Part shown: piece after piece, positions 1-9,681 of the stretch
Layout of the letters: each line of letters starts with the position of its first letter
Position numbering within the stretch: the first letter of the stretch is position 1
Assembly (NCBI GenBank): GCA_012513395.1
Contig: JAAZCH010000265.1
Coordinates: 8,127 to 72,126, forward strand
From: Tissierellia bacterium
GTDB lineage: Bacteria; Bacillota_A; Clostridia; Tissierellales; Peptoniphilaceae
Direction: 5' to 3'
Length of the DNA: 64,000 nt
Position numbers and translations under genes: made by a program
Notes under the pieces: generated by a model
What the model saw: the letters and a program-made list of their open reading frames with translations, nothing else
Databases searched by the model: none
Told to the model about the DNA's origin: nothing

Positions 1-465
1 ATCAGATTGTTTTACATACATCATTAATATATCTGCATCATTTTCTGTAAATTTTTTATAAGCTTCATCCAAGTTTTTCATAAAAATTACATTAGAATCT
101 TGAACCATTACATTTTCTTCTCTAGCAGTTTCTAAAAAACTTAAAGTGCTATAGAAGTCAGCCAAATCACCAAGACGTTCGATAGATAGTTCTTGTGTAA
201 TTGGAGGATATAGAAATAGACCTTGGAATCTGGAATTAAGGTTCCAGGGTTTTCCATCGGAAAGATGATCCATTGTAGATCTGATTTTTTCACCAGTATA
301 AATCGCTACAGTTTTTATCCCGTTATTTACCATATTAGAGATGCATACATCAACTAAGCGATATCTACTCGCAAATGGCAACATATAAACTGGTCTGTTT
401 TTACATAGAGAATTGAAATTTGCCTCTAGGTTTGTATTATTTAGTATTCCAATAAAGTTATCCAT
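1..465 (-). CDS. glgD: GlgD subunit of glucose-1-phosphate adenylyltransferase (3' end outside window)
   Basis: Reading leftward from an ATG at 465, the frame stays open for 155 codons to the window edge, so only the N-terminal part is seen. The start of the product resembles the nucleotidyl-transferase fold of GlgC (a region of the type PFASRYRLVDVCISN about residues 29-43), but it lacks the GGQGSRL nucleotide-binding loop that the neighbouring GlgC has. That is the usual GlgD picture: a regulatory, poorly catalytic partner that forms hetero-oligomeric ADP-glucose pyrophosphorylase with GlgC in Bacillota. An AGGAGG site at 471-476 overlaps the glgC stop codon and the gap to glgC is 9 nt, so the two are co-transcribed and probably translationally linked. 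The family call is firm. The division of labour is from family knowledge. Confidence 0.9.
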   Translation of the reverse strand, partial: MDNFIGILNNTNLEANFNSLCKNRPVYMLPFASRYRLVDVCISNMVNNGIKTVAIYTGEKIRSTMDHLSDGKPWNLNSRFQGLFLYPPITQELSIERLGDLADFYSTLSFLETAREENVMVQDSNVIFMKNLDEAYKKFTENDADILMMYVKQSD

Positions 466-474
466 AATTTCCTC

Positions 475-1611
475 CTATTCAACGACCACTTCATCTTGTG
501 ATATCAAGTAAACTTTCCCGTCATCTTCAACGCCAATTTTTCTACCTGCATCCACAACTACATCTTCCATAATAATGGCATTGTTTATGTGAGCACCGGC
601 TTGGACTACAGCATTTGAAAGTAGCACTGAATTATGGACAACAGCTCCTTCTTCTATGTGAACATTGGAGAATAGAACACTATTGTCAACTTTACCTGCA
701 ATATTACAGCCTTCATTTATCATGGTATTATTAATTTCAGCTGTGTCAGAAATAAATTGAGGTGGTAAGTTTGGATTGTTTGTATAAATTCTCCAAGATC
801 TGTCAAATAAATCCAAATCATTGCCTGGAATTAATAAATCTAAGTTTGACTCCCAATAGGATCTTACAGTTCCCACGTCTTTCCAGTATCCTTCAAATTC
901 AAAAGCACATAAATTCCTATTATCGTTTAGCATTTTAGGAACAATATTTTTTCCAAAGTCGTTTTCAGAGTTAGTGTCATTTTCATCTTCTACCAAATAC
1001 TTTTTCAATACTTCCCAATTAAAAATATAGATCCCCATAGAAGCCTTGTTATTTTTAGGTTTCTCAGGTTTTTCGTCAAATTCAATTATTTTGTTATTTT
1101 CATCGGTATTCAATATTCCAAAGCGAGGTGCTTCTTCCCATGGAACTTCTATGACAGCTATTGTACAATCAGCTTCATTTTCTTGATGATACTTCAACAT
1201 CTTTTTATAGTTCATCTTGTATATATGATCGCCTGATAAAATTAATACATATTCTGGGTCCATAATATCAATTGAGTCGATGTTTTCATAAATAGCATTG
1301 GCAGTTCCAGTAAACCATCTCCCGCCACTTTCAGACTCGTAAGGAGAGAGAATCCTAAGTCCTCCAGTACCTTTATCGAAATCCCAAGGTGCGCCGATTC
1401 CCAGGTGAGCATTCAGCTCAAAAGGTTTGTATTGAGTTAGTATAGCTATGTCGGTAATACCAGAATTAGTAGCGTTACTCAAAGCAAAATCTATAATTCT
1501 ATATTTACCTCCAAATGGTACAGCTGGTTTTGCAACATTCTTAGTCAATAATTTCAATCTGCTCCCTTGTCCACCTGCTAATAATAGACCGACCATCTTA
1601 TTGTTTCCCAT
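475..1611 (-). CDS. glgC: Glucose-1-phosphate adenylyltransferase, catalytic subunit
   Basis: Makes ADP-glucose from glucose-1-phosphate and ATP, the committed step of bacterial glycogen synthesis. The 378-residue product has the nucleotide loop GGQGSRL at residues 13-19, the conserved [18 protein letters not shown] stretch at 29-46, and a C-terminal part with the hydrophobic hexad pattern of a left-handed beta helix (about 290-365). Length and motifs are typical of the family. The ATG at 1611 follows an AGGAGG site by a few bases. The gene lies between glgB and glgD in a three-gene unit. No glycogen synthase or phosphorylase is visible; they may lie beyond the left edge. Confidence 0.96.
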   Translation of the reverse strand: MGNNKMVGLLLAGGQGSRLKLLTKNVAKPAVPFGGKYRIIDFALSNATNSGITDIAILTQYKPFELNAHLGIGAPWDFDKGTGGLRILSPYESESGGRWFTGTANAIYENIDSIDIMDPEYVLILSGDHIYKMNYKKMLKYHQENEADCTIAVIEVPWEEAPRFGILNTDENNKIIEFDEKPEKPKNNKASMGIYIFNWEVLKKYLVEDENDTNSENDFGKNIVPKMLNDNRNLCAFEFEGYWKDVGTVRSYWESNLDLLIPGNDLDLFDRSWRIYTNNPNLPPQFISDTAEINNTMINEGCNIAGKVDNSVLFSNVHIEEGAVVHNSVLLSNAVVQAGAHINNAIIMEDVVVDAGRKIGVEDDGKVYLISQDEVVVE

Positions 1612-1622
1612 AATTGACCTCC

Positions 1623-3503
1623 TTATTTACTAAATTTTAAAAACAAGGCACTTAGTGGAGGAATACTCACTCTAAGTCCATAATTCCTACCGTGATACTC
1701 TTCTTCTAAAGTTCTATATGTTTTAACTCTAACTGTATTTCCACCATATCTTACCCTATCACTGCTCATTAAAGTCCTATATATTCCAGGCTTGTCCACA
1801 CCGATTGGGTAATTAACTCTTTCAATTGGAGTAAAGTTAAAAGCACAAATTATCTTTTCGCCATCTTTATTCAATCTTTCAAAAATTAGGATACTCTCAT
1901 CTGCATTGTCATGTTCTATCCAATTTAATCCTTCATCTTCAAAATCTAATTCAAATAGTTCACTGTTAGATGTATAAAATTTATTTAATTCACTGACATA
2001 TGTCTGTATTTCTTGATGCTTATCGTAATCAAGTAAGAACCAGTCTAGCTCTTTCCATTCATTCCATTCGATAAATTGCCCAAATTCACCACCCATAAAT
2101 GTAAGCTTCTTTCCTGGATGAGCAATCATATATCCGTATAGTAATCTCAATGAAGCAAATTTGTCATTATAATTTCCAGGCATTTTATCTAACAAAGATT
2201 TTTTTCCGTGAACTACTTCGTCATGACTAAGTGGTAGTATATAGTTTTCTGCGTGATTATATGTGAAAGAAAATCTTAATTGATCATGCTTGTATTTTCT
2301 GTGAATAGGATCTTCTTCCATATATTCTAATATGTCATTCATCCATCCCATATTCCATTTGAAGTTAAAGCCTAATCCTCCATCTTCAATAGGTGCAGTT
2401 ACATTTGGCCAAGCAGTAGACTCTTCTGCTATCATCATAGTATGGGGGAATTTTTCAAAAATTGCCGTATTTAATTCCTTTAAAAATTCTACTGATTCTG
2501 TATTTTCTTGAAGCTCTCCAGAGTCATATCCAAATCCGTAATAGAGCATATATGCAACTGCATCTACTCTTAATCCATCTATATGATAATATTCATGCCA
2601 ATATAAAGCGTTACTTATTAAAAAGGATCTTACTTCTCCTTTGGAATAGTCAAAGTTTAACGTACCCCATGCTGCATTTTCTGCGCTGATTTTATTTAAA
2701 GATTCAAACAAATATGATCCGTCAAATCTAGCCAAACCATGGTCATCTTTGGCAAAATGAACAGGCACCCAGTCCAATATGACCCCTATCCCATTGTTGT
2801 GACAAGCATCTACTAAGTACATCAAATCATGAGGTGTTCCATATCTGCTAGTAGGCGCATAGAATCCAGTGATTTGATAACCCCATGATCCATCAAAGGG
2901 ATGCTCCATTATTGGCATAAGCTCTAAATGAGTATATCCCATTTTATTAAGATAAGGTACGACTTCATCTGCAAATTTCTTATAAGAATATTGACTTCCG
3001 TCTTCATTTTTCTTCCAGGATAAAATATTAGCTTCGTAAATATTAATAGGAGCGTTATAAACAGAAGCTTTGGACTTGGATTTATTCCAGTTTTTATCAT
3101 TCCATTTGTATCCGCTAATATCATAATATTTTGATGCTGATTTTGGCCTCTCTTCTGCATGAAATGCAAAGGGATCTGCTTTAATTCTAACCTCATCATC
3201 AACAGTTATAATTCTATATTTGTATTCGTCAAATTCACTCACATCTTCTACAATTACTTGCCAAATTCCAGTTTGTTCAAATTTTTGCAAAGGAATATTT
3301 GTTTCATTCCAGTCATTAAAGGCTCCTATTAAGAAAACTTCCTTTGCTGCAGGTGCCCAAACTGTAAAACTTACAGCATCTTTCATGCCTTTTCTTTTAA
3401 ATTTGTGAGCTCCTAACATATTATATGCTTGATAGTTTTTTCCTTCATGAAATAAGTAAGCGTCATGGGAAATGTCTCTGTCGTAATGCAATTTTAATTC
3501 CAT
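1623..3503 (-). CDS. glgB: 1,4-alpha-glucan branching enzyme (GH13)
   Basis: Introduces alpha-1,6 branches into glycogen. It has an N-terminal CBM48-like beta domain ([19 protein letters not shown]), then a GH13 barrel with the nucleophile region [11 protein letters not shown], the acid/base region MIAEEST and the third acidic site [15 protein letters not shown], and a C-terminal beta domain. An open frame extends upstream to an ATG at 3533, but that start has no ribosome site. The ATG at 3503 follows a GAGGAG element and gives 626 residues beginning [10 protein letters not shown], so I chose it. The gene lies directly downstream of herA and upstream of glgC. Function is secure; the start is likely. 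Confidence 0.93.
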   Translation of the reverse strand: MELKLHYDRDISHDAYLFHEGKNYQAYNMLGAHKFKRKGMKDAVSFTVWAPAAKEVFLIGAFNDWNETNIPLQKFEQTGIWQVIVEDVSEFDEYKYRIITVDDEVRIKADPFAFHAEERPKSASKYYDISGYKWNDKNWNKSKSKASVYNAPINIYEANILSWKKNEDGSQYSYKKFADEVVPYLNKMGYTHLELMPIMEHPFDGSWGYQITGFYAPTSRYGTPHDLMYLVDACHNNGIGVILDWVPVHFAKDDHGLARFDGSYLFESLNKISAENAAWGTLNFDYSKGEVRSFLISNALYWHEYYHIDGLRVDAVAYMLYYGFGYDSGELQENTESVEFLKELNTAIFEKFPHTMMIAEESTAWPNVTAPIEDGGLGFNFKWNMGWMNDILEYMEEDPIHRKYKHDQLRFSFTYNHAENYILPLSHDEVVHGKKSLLDKMPGNYNDKFASLRLLYGYMIAHPGKKLTFMGGEFGQFIEWNEWKELDWFLLDYDKHQEIQTYVSELNKFYTSNSELFELDFEDEGLNWIEHDNADESILIFERLNKDGEKIICAFNFTPIERVNYPIGVDKPGIYRTLMSSDRVRYGGNTVRVKTYRTLEEEYHGRNYGLRVSIPPLSALFLKFSK

Positions 3504-3540
3504 ATTTTGTATTTTCTCCTCTTTTTTAATCATTGCAATT

Positions 3541-5385
3541 TCATATATTTAGATAATACTCATCTACAAAACCAGATTTTTTTATCATTACTCCTTTTTC
3601 TACATATAAGTCCAATTTTTCTTGTAAGCCAAAAACAGTTATCTTATAGTTATTATTTTCCAATTTTTTTACAATATTTATCATGTCGATATCTGTTATT
3701 GGAAAATCCTCTTTCATCAAATCTAATAATCTATTATCTTCTTCTTCGCTCTTTTGTTTTAATTCGTCGAATGGATTTTCTACATTAGGCTTTATCGTCT
3801 CTGCCAGTCTAACTCTTGAAAAAATTGTACGCCCCATGGATGCTATAGAGGCAAATAAGTCCCCTGTTTTTAGATAGGGCAATCTTTTGGCTTCTTCGCT
3901 GGAAATATCTGTTTCTTCTCTTATGGTTTGTATATCGGTTCCTCTAACGGTTCTAAAAATAAATTTTGAATTTAGCTGGGCAGTTATAGTTTCATCCAAC
4001 AATGTAGGTCTTTGGGTTGCCAATACTAGAAATACACCGTACTTTCTTCCTTCTTGAGCAATCTCTTTCAGTATGGATTTTGACGGCCTCGGTAGTCCTT
4101 TAGGAGCAAATTCATGGGCCTCATCTGTAACTATTATAAAAGGAGGAAAGTAATCCTTTGAACTGTCTTTATAATTTCTTCTAGCATTATATAGTTTCCC
4201 CATTAAATACGCGCCAAATACTTGTAAAAGTCTAGTACTACCTTGTATCACTGCAGTTTTACCATTAAAAAGTGTGTCTATGATTGGTTTAGAATCTTTG
4301 GCAAAAACACCATCCCCAATTAAAGATCTAATTCTCCAGGACAATCCCCTTAGTGTTTTATCATTTGTCTGCTTGTCATATCTAGCGTATAATTCCAATA
4401 ATCTGGAATACTTTTCATATTTTTCTCGGTCCCCTATATTATCGTTAATGAGAACTTCAATTCTTGCAGAATCTCCCAATGACTTCATTTCAATTAGGTC
4501 ATTAATTAATAGTTCAAATGTGTTAACATCTACACCGCTTTTCCCTATTCCAAAATGTCCAAAAAGCAAATCTACCGTGGACTCCATTGCATCTGTTAAT
4601 TCACTAGAAGCAGATAGAAGTCTTTTTAGTTCTCTAGGATTTAAATCTCTAAAATCTACTCCTACGTCATCTCCAATTTTAAATGTGTTGTAATAACTTT
4701 CGAAGTCTATATTTGCGTTGGGATTTTCTACATTGGATTTAAATTCCATCTCGTAATGCGGATCAAATATTATTAGCGGTATTCTTTTTTTCATAATTTC
4801 TTCTATGAAAACTCTTATACCATAACTTTTACCCGATCCAGATCCACCAAATATTCCTATATGGGGATATTGATTCATCTCATTTATATTAAATAAAAAC
4901 GGGACATCATTTTGGGGAATAATACCATTTTCTAGCAAGTGATACATTCCTTTTAAATTTTCATCCATCTGATTATATACTTTATCAGTGTTTTTTATAG
5001 CTCCAATAAGCAAAGAATCTTCTATTTTTCCATTTATCAAATAATCCTTTATTTCGTTAAATTCTGGTTCCCTGACATTGGAACCAGTCTCTATGGGATA
5101 GTTTGCTTCATTTAATAATCTACATTTAGCTATATAAATAGTTTCTTCATCAACTATATACCCAATAGCCTCCAAAGATTCAATCACATTTGTGTCTATT
5201 AAATCTCCACCTATATTTAATGGTATATATTTATTATATGTGTTAGCCTCCATTACTTCAAAAACTATGTCGCCTTGTTTCTTATCTTGGACAATTAAAT
5301 ATTCATTTATTCTAAAATTTCTTTCCTTTGAGCCTATGTAAAACTCTGAGGAACTGGTAAGTCCTAAAACTTTAATTCGATTCAC
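3541..5385 (-). CDS. herA: HerA-type hexameric DNA translocase ATPase
   Basis: Predicted FtsK/HerA-superfamily motor. The 614-residue protein has an N-terminal beta-rich HAS-barrel-like region (residues 1-100), Walker A GGSGSGKS at 180-187, a Walker B region IIVTDEAHE near 415, and a sensor-like LATQRPTLLDETI segment with a downstream arginine-rich stretch. The gene directly upstream encodes a NurA nuclease and ends 2 bp before this ATG, and HerA-NurA is an established pair that resects DNA ends in archaea and some bacteria. A winged-helix-like C-terminus (about 550-614) is possible. I see no toxin or SIR2 partner, so a repair role fits better than a defence role, but this is inference from context. 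Confidence 0.85.
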   Translation of the reverse strand: MNRIKVLGLTSSSEFYIGSKERNFRINEYLIVQDKKQGDIVFEVMEANTYNKYIPLNIGGDLIDTNVIESLEAIGYIVDEETIYIAKCRLLNEANYPIETGSNVREPEFNEIKDYLINGKIEDSLLIGAIKNTDKVYNQMDENLKGMYHLLENGIIPQNDVPFLFNINEMNQYPHIGIFGGSGSGKSYGIRVFIEEIMKKRIPLIIFDPHYEMEFKSNVENPNANIDFESYYNTFKIGDDVGVDFRDLNPRELKRLLSASSELTDAMESTVDLLFGHFGIGKSGVDVNTFELLINDLIEMKSLGDSARIEVLINDNIGDREKYEKYSRLLELYARYDKQTNDKTLRGLSWRIRSLIGDGVFAKDSKPIIDTLFNGKTAVIQGSTRLLQVFGAYLMGKLYNARRNYKDSSKDYFPPFIIVTDEAHEFAPKGLPRPSKSILKEIAQEGRKYGVFLVLATQRPTLLDETITAQLNSKFIFRTVRGTDIQTIREETDISSEEAKRLPYLKTGDLFASIASMGRTIFSRVRLAETIKPNVENPFDELKQKSEEEDNRLLDLMKEDFPITDIDMINIVKKLENNNYKITVFGLQEKLDLYVEKGVMIKKSGFVDEYYLNI

Positions 5386-5386
5386 C

Positions 5387-6340
5387 TCAATATTTTCTTA
5401 AACTTCTCTCGCTTACAAAAAACCTCTCCAAAACATCTCTATCTACATAAGAATTTATCAATTCAGTAGTCAATTTATCGTCTAATTTTACTTCCTTGTC
5501 TACCATATCTATTATCATAGGTACACCTCTAGACATTATAGGAGTTAAGCTATAACACATATTTGCAATATCAATTAAATAATCTCTTTGTGATTTTAAA
5601 ATCTCCAATCCTGCAACACCTGGATAATTCGATGTTCTAAATATCATAGAACTGATATCTTGATCAATTTTTTTATTAAAGTCGTCGTGGAGAATAAATC
5701 CTTCACCGACATCCAATACTCCATACAGCAAATCTTTGTCATAAAGACTAAAATCAGTAACCTTAGGAAATAGTAATGTGAATAATGAATCAGATTTGGC
5801 TTCTTTAATAAAGCCTGCAAGCAATACATTTTTATCTTCACATGATTCTTTTAATGTTTCATATTCTTTAGAACTTCGTATGCTATATCTAATTAAGTTC
5901 CCATCCATGAGGATGACCTTTACATTTTCCATTTCCAATGTGTCAATGGCAACATCTACTTCTATTTTAGCTAAAAGTCTATTTCTTAAATCCTCTTCTT
6001 CTTCATCACTTATGGAATTTAATATTGGGGAAAATAGACTGGATTTAAAATGAGATTTTTTATTTTCGCCACTAATTTTAGATAAACCCTGGAATAAATC
6101 TATATAATGGGGATGACTACCTCCATATCTATTTACAGATCCATCTACACAAGCTGCTGGTTTAAAGGGTTTCATTTCATCCATGCTTAGTTTTTTTAAA
6201 TTGATTAATCTCCCATAGTTAATAAGATTTCTTCGTATGGATTCTCGACTAAGACCTTCTATTTTGTAAAGTTTATTCTTTAAATTTTGATTTAATATTT
6301 CTAGACTTTTCTTTAAATTCTCATTTACTATATCCATCAT
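5387..6340 (-). CDS. nurA: NurA-domain 5'-3' nuclease, partner of HerA
   Basis: The 317-residue product has the two NurA acidic motifs: CVDGS near residue 66 and an ILMDGNLIRYS strand near 143. A conserved C-terminal region with a tyrosine and histidine pattern follows. NurA enzymes are Mn-dependent nucleases that work inside the ring of the HerA translocase. The start region has two consecutive ATG codons at 6340 and 6337. A GGAG at 6344-6347 favours the second by spacing. The first overlaps the rsmI stop by 4 nt (ATGA type), which indicates translational coupling. The herA gene follows after 2 bp. The domain call rests on motif recognition of a divergent family, so I am fairly but not fully sure. 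Confidence 0.8.
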   Translation of the reverse strand: MMDIVNENLKKSLEILNQNLKNKLYKIEGLSRESIRRNLINYGRLINLKKLSMDEMKPFKPAACVDGSVNRYGGSHPHYIDLFQGLSKISGENKKSHFKSSLFSPILNSISDEEEEDLRNRLLAKIEVDVAIDTLEMENVKVILMDGNLIRYSIRSSKEYETLKESCEDKNVLLAGFIKEAKSDSLFTLLFPKVTDFSLYDKDLLYGVLDVGEGFILHDDFNKKIDQDISSMIFRTSNYPGVAGLEILKSQRDYLIDIANMCYSLTPIMSRGVPMIIDMVDKEVKLDDKLTTELINSYVDRDVLERFFVSERSLRKY

Positions 6341-7149
6341 ATCTCCAAACTAATTTCGTAAACTTCATTCTTTCTCAAGTTAAATTTTTCAGAAACCATT
6401 TTTATCGCTTCTTTTTTTGTGTATCCTTGGGATATTAATGACATTAACTCACTTTTTGTATCTACCTCTACAATCTCTTCTTCATAACCCTCTACTACAA
6501 TTACAAATTCACCTTTTATGGTTATATGATCAATATTTTGTATTATATGGGACAGGTCGTCTCGTATAATTTCCTCATATAGTTTCGTCAATTCTCTACA
6601 TATAGAAACTTTTCGATTTCCAAATATTTCATAAATATCTCCAAGAGTATCTGAAATTCTGTGAGGCGCTTCATAGAAGATGAGAGTCTCTTTATATTTT
6701 TTGATACTGTTTAATTCTTTTTTTCTTTGTGAAGATTTTTCAGGAAGAAATCCTATAAAAGTAAATCTATCGGTATTTAAACCCGAGGCAACAAGAGCTA
6801 CAACAAAAGCACTTGGTCCTGGCAATACGTTTACCTTTATTTTTGAATCGATACAAGCTTTTATTATTTCATAGCCAGGATCTGAAATCCCAGGCATACC
6901 TGCATCTGTTATTATGGCGATAGTTTTTCCCGTACTCAACATATCCAAAAATTCTGGTATTTTACTTTTGTAATTAAAATTATGATAACTAGTAAGATTT
7001 CTTTTTATATTGTATCTATTTAGTAATTTTCTACTAACTCTGGTGTCCTCACATGCAATCAAATCCACTTTCTTAAGAACTTTGAGGGTTCTAATTGTAA
7101 TGTCTTCGAGATTTCCCAAAGGTGTAGGACAGATATATATCCCTTCCAA
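6337..7149 (-). CDS. rsmI: 16S rRNA (cytidine1402-2'-O)-methyltransferase
   Basis: SAM-dependent tetrapyrrole-methylase-fold enzyme that 2'-O-methylates C1402 in the ribosomal P site. It has PTPLGNLEDITIRTL near the N-terminus, ACEDTRVSRKLL at 32-43, TDAGMPGISDPG at 81-92 and PGPSAFVVALVASG at about 105, all diagnostic of RsmI; the length of 270 aa is usual. The start codon is TTG at 7149, preceded by GGAGG with a 4-nt spacer; no ATG is available nearby. In Bacillus, rsmI also lies near the holB-ricT block, as here. It heads the nurA-herA-glg unit. AT-rich sequence at 7150-7250 probably holds its promoter, with several candidate -10 boxes and no clear winner. Confidence 0.93.
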   Translation of the reverse strand: MEGIYICPTPLGNLEDITIRTLKVLKKVDLIACEDTRVSRKLLNRYNIKRNLTSYHNFNYKSKIPEFLDMLSTGKTIAIITDAGMPGISDPGYEIIKACIDSKIKVNVLPGPSAFVVALVASGLNTDRFTFIGFLPEKSSQRKKELNSIKKYKETLIFYEAPHRISDTLGDIYEIFGNRKVSICRELTKLYEEIIRDDLSHIIQNIDHITIKGEFVIVVEGYEEEIVEVDTKSELMSLISQGYTKKEAIKMVSEKFNLRKNEVYEISLEI

Positions 7150-7250
7150 TTTTCCTCCGATATCGCTATAACTTTATTATATACATATTAAATATCTTTA
7201 TATAGATATATTTTATCACAAATGGCAATTAATAACACTATTAGTTCATT

Positions 7251-7290
7251 AAAAAAATTGGCTTAGAGTTAAACTCCAAGCCAATTTTAA
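7251..7290 (-). terminator. Intrinsic terminator after the ferredoxin gene
   Basis: Arms 7254-7270 and 7271-7288 form a hairpin (AAAATTGGCTT paired with AAGCCAATTTT, one mismatch inside). On the minus strand a run of seven T follows. It lies just past the ferredoxin stop, so it ends that short transcript. Confidence 0.85.
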
Positions 7291-7299
7291 GTATTTTTA

Positions 7300-7467
7300 T
7301 TATTCTGGTTGTGGTGCATCTACTGGGCAAACATCGTTGCACATTGCACAATCTATACATAGATCAGCGTCAATTACATAGATTTCGCCTTCAGAAATAG
7401 CTTCTGTTGGGCATTCTGGCAAGCAGTCGCCGCAAGCTGTACAGTTATCGTGAATTACATATGCCAT
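7300..7467 (-). CDS. Small 2[4Fe-4S] ferredoxin
   Basis: A 55-residue protein with two classic cluster motifs, CTACGDCLPECP (residues 9-20) and CIDCAMCNDVCP (37-48), each CxxCxxCxxxCP. This is the clostridial-type low-potential electron carrier used by anaerobes. ATG at 7467 follows AGGAGGT with an 8-nt spacer. The gene has its own promoter (7499-7527) and terminator (7251-7290), so it is a single-gene, probably highly expressed unit. Its redox partners are not in the window. Confidence 0.96.
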   Translation of the reverse strand: MAYVIHDNCTACGDCLPECPTEAISEGEIYVIDADLCIDCAMCNDVCPVDAPQPE

Positions 7468-7498
7468 TTCACATTACCTCCTAATTTTTTATAAATTA

Positions 7499-7527
7499 AT
7501 AGTACTACAAAATGAATATTTAATCAA
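7499..7527 (-). promoter_or_regulatory. Sigma-A-type promoter of the ferredoxin gene
   Basis: On the minus strand TTGATT (7522-7527), 17 nt, then TACTAT (7499-7504). The spacing is optimal and it lies just upstream of the ferredoxin ribosome site. Confidence 0.7.
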
Positions 7528-7567
7528 TGATATTTCTTATGGGATAGCATCTATCTCATAATTTTCA

Positions 7568-8410
7568 TCAAATATCTTCTGATTCGTATTTTTTTGACAT
7601 TCCGTTATTTTTTATAATTCTGTCAACGGATATAAGCTCTTCAGTTATTTCATCATCTCTTTCAAATTTTATTTTTACCATTTCTTGAAGAGGAGAAATC
7701 TGACTTACTATACCTTCGCCAACATCAGTCACTACTATAGATCCAACCCTAGGCATTTTCTTTAGTGAATATTCATATGCTTCTTGTTCATAAGCTAAGC
7801 AGCACATCAGTCTGCCACATATACCTGATATTTTTGATGGATTTAAGGAAAAACTTTGATCCTTCGCCATCTTTATCGTAACAGGATTGAAATCACACAA
7901 AAACGTAGAGCAGCAAGACTCCCTACCACAATATCCCATGGTGCCTATAGCCTTTGCTTCATCTCTTACTCCAATTTGTCTCAATTCTATTCTAGTTTTG
8001 AAAACTGCAGCCAAATCCTTGACCAATTCTCTAAAGTCTACTCTTTGATCTGAAGTGAAGTAAAATATTAATTTGTTGTTATCAAATGTGTATTCGGTAG
8101 ATACTAATTTCATATCAATACTATGCTCATTTATTTTTTCTTTGCATACTCTCATGGCCTCTTTCGCCTTTTGAATATTTGATTTATGAGCTTCTATATC
8201 TTCATCAGTTGCTATCCTCAACACTTCTTTAAGAGGACTTACTATTTCCTTGTCCTCCAATTCAAGTAAGTCTGTTACACAGGAACCAAATTCTATTCCT
8301 CTTGCAGTTTCAACAATTACTTTGTCGCCCTTTTTTATTACTAAATCCTTGGGTGAAAAATAATAAACTTTACCTGCACATTTGAATCTTATACCGATTG
8401 CTTTTTGCAC
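7568..8410 (-). CDS. ricT: PSP1-family protein RicT (YaaT)
   Basis: RicT of Bacillus forms the Ric/Y complex that assists RNase Y in mRNA processing and carries Fe-S clusters. The protein has the PSP1 core with two paired cysteine clusters, GYCGRESCCSTFL and GICGRLMCCLAYE, typical of the family. The annotated start needs care: an ATG at 8416 is only one or two bases from the GGAGG element, while the GTG at 8410 is seven bases away and gives MQKAIGIRFKCAGKVYYF, which aligns with the known N-terminus of YaaT. I therefore chose GTG. The gene overlaps holB by 22 nt, in the Bacillus order. Confidence 0.9.
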   Translation of the reverse strand: MQKAIGIRFKCAGKVYYFSPKDLVIKKGDKVIVETARGIEFGSCVTDLLELEDKEIVSPLKEVLRIATDEDIEAHKSNIQKAKEAMRVCKEKINEHSIDMKLVSTEYTFDNNKLIFYFTSDQRVDFRELVKDLAAVFKTRIELRQIGVRDEAKAIGTMGYCGRESCCSTFLCDFNPVTIKMAKDQSFSLNPSKISGICGRLMCCLAYEQEAYEYSLKKMPRVGSIVVTDVGEGIVSQISPLQEMVKIKFERDDEITEELISVDRIIKNNGMSKKYESEDI

Positions 8411-9384
8411 TCGCATTCCTCCAATACATCTATGAAAAATAGTTCCAAAGCCAAATCCTTAGAAATGTTATATTTCAGATTTTCTTTTAGTTCTACGATA
8501 TTATTTTTTATATTATTTATAGTTTTTTTTGATAAGTGCGTTTCTGAAAAAAGTAGTCTTTCCATGTCCCTATTTATTAAATACTTAACTTTTCCTGTAT
8601 CTTTCAATACCAATAAATCCCTTAACCAAGTCAAGTATATATCCAGTATTTCGTCTAAGTTTTCTTGTTCATTGATGATATTTATATTTGAAATCACAAA
8701 ATCACTTTGACCTTTTAAAGCTCGATCAAATAATTCTAAAATAGATTTTCGCGTAATTTTAAAATGTTCATCTTCAATTATTTTAATGGACTTTCCAATA
8801 GATCCATTAGAGAAGTCAACGTAAAATACTGCTTCGTTTTCATTTATATCAAAGTTTTCCACTAAATAATTTATTAGCGTCAACTTAGGTATAGGATTAA
8901 ATCTATATAGCTTTACCCTAGACAAAACAGTTTCTAAAATACTTCTACTGTTTTCAGATAGCAAAATAATCTTGCCATATACAGGACCCTCTTCTAAAGT
9001 TTTTAATAGCGCGTTTTGCGCATCTATAGTAGCAGTGTGAAAGTGCTCAACTATAACAACTTTATATTTAGAGTCAAATGGCCTAATCGCCAAAAAATTT
9101 ATTAATTCGCTTATTTGTTCTTTTTTTATGGTTCCATTATCAGAAGTAATGAACAAATAATCAGGATTGGAATTGGAAGAAAATTGAACACATTTTCGAC
9201 AAGAGTCACAATTTACTCTATCTCCTTCACACAAGATACTCTTTGCAAATAGCTCTGCAGTATATTTTTTCCCAATACCGCCTATACCTTCAAACAAAAT
9301 GGCATGATTGATATTTTCGTTTTCAACCATATTTCTAAGATCGTTGACTACGTCATCATGACCAATTATTTTTTCAAATTTCAT
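8389..9384 (-). CDS. holB: DNA polymerase III delta' subunit
   Basis: Clamp-loader subunit, 331 aa, AAA+ fold. Visible are a P-loop-like GIGGIGKK at about 33-40 in which the usual final Ser/Thr is Lys (delta' does not need to hydrolyse ATP), a zinc module with Cys52, Cys59, Cys62 and Cys65, the segment TIDAQNALLKTLEEGP and the sensor-like SRVKLYRF. The start codon overlaps the stop of the upstream darA-like gene by 1 nt (TAATG). Position between darA and ricT matches Bacillus subtilis, supporting the call. Confidence 0.93.
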   Translation of the reverse strand: MKFEKIIGHDDVVNDLRNMVENENINHAILFEGIGGIGKKYTAELFAKSILCEGDRVNCDSCRKCVQFSSNSNPDYLFITSDNGTIKKEQISELINFLAIRPFDSKYKVVIVEHFHTATIDAQNALLKTLEEGPVYGKIILLSENSRSILETVLSRVKLYRFNPIPKLTLINYLVENFDINENEAVFYVDFSNGSIGKSIKIIEDEHFKITRKSILELFDRALKGQSDFVISNINIINEQENLDEILDIYLTWLRDLLVLKDTGKVKYLINRDMERLLFSETHLSKKTINNIKNNIVELKENLKYNISKDLALELFFIDVLEECECKKQSV

Positions 9385-9668
9385 TATATTATAATGTTTC
9401 TATCTACATCTAATACAAATAAATGTGCACCTTTAATTTCTAGCTCTTCATTATTTTCGTTGATGATTTCTGATTTAACTGTAGTTCTAATTATTTCTTT
9501 AGCTACTTCTATTTCGTCTTCATCAACACCAATTAGAAATGTAGTATTTCCACTTTTTAAAAATCCTCCAGTTGAAGATAATTTAGTAATCCTTATATCT
9601 TCCTTTAAAAATCCTCTAACCAGAGTATTTACAAATTTGTCTTGAATTATTGCAATTATTAGCTTCAT
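9384..9668 (-). CDS. Short DarA/PstA-like PII-fold protein lacking the large loop
   Basis: A 94-residue paralogue of the next gene upstream. Both begin MKLIIAI(I/V)QD and share TGGFLKSGNTT(F/L)LIG, the signature of the c-di-AMP receptor DarA (YaaQ, PstA). Here the segment between the third helix and the last strand is only a few residues (about 66-79). The equivalent loop in the longer copy includes a GYMPYP motif. In known DarA structures residues around these loops contact c-di-AMP, so binding by this copy is uncertain. It has its own GGGAGG ribosome site and lies 13 bp after darA, overlapping holB by 1 nt. A tandem duplication followed by loop loss is the simplest reading. Confidence 0.85.
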   Translation of the reverse strand: MKLIIAIIQDKFVNTLVRGFLKEDIRITKLSSTGGFLKSGNTTFLIGVDEDEIEVAKEIIRTTVKSEIINENNEELEIKGAHLFVLDVDRNIII

Positions 9669-9681
9669 TTGTTCCTCCCAA

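Noticed and set aside
3504..3533. Upstream ATG start for glgB
   Set aside because: No ribosome site precedes it, while a GAGGAG precedes ATG 3503.
3541..6340. Anti-phage defence system built on HerA
   Set aside because: Defence HerA loci pair with SIR2, DUF4297 or similar effectors; here the partner is a NurA nuclease and the genes are embedded among housekeeping genes.
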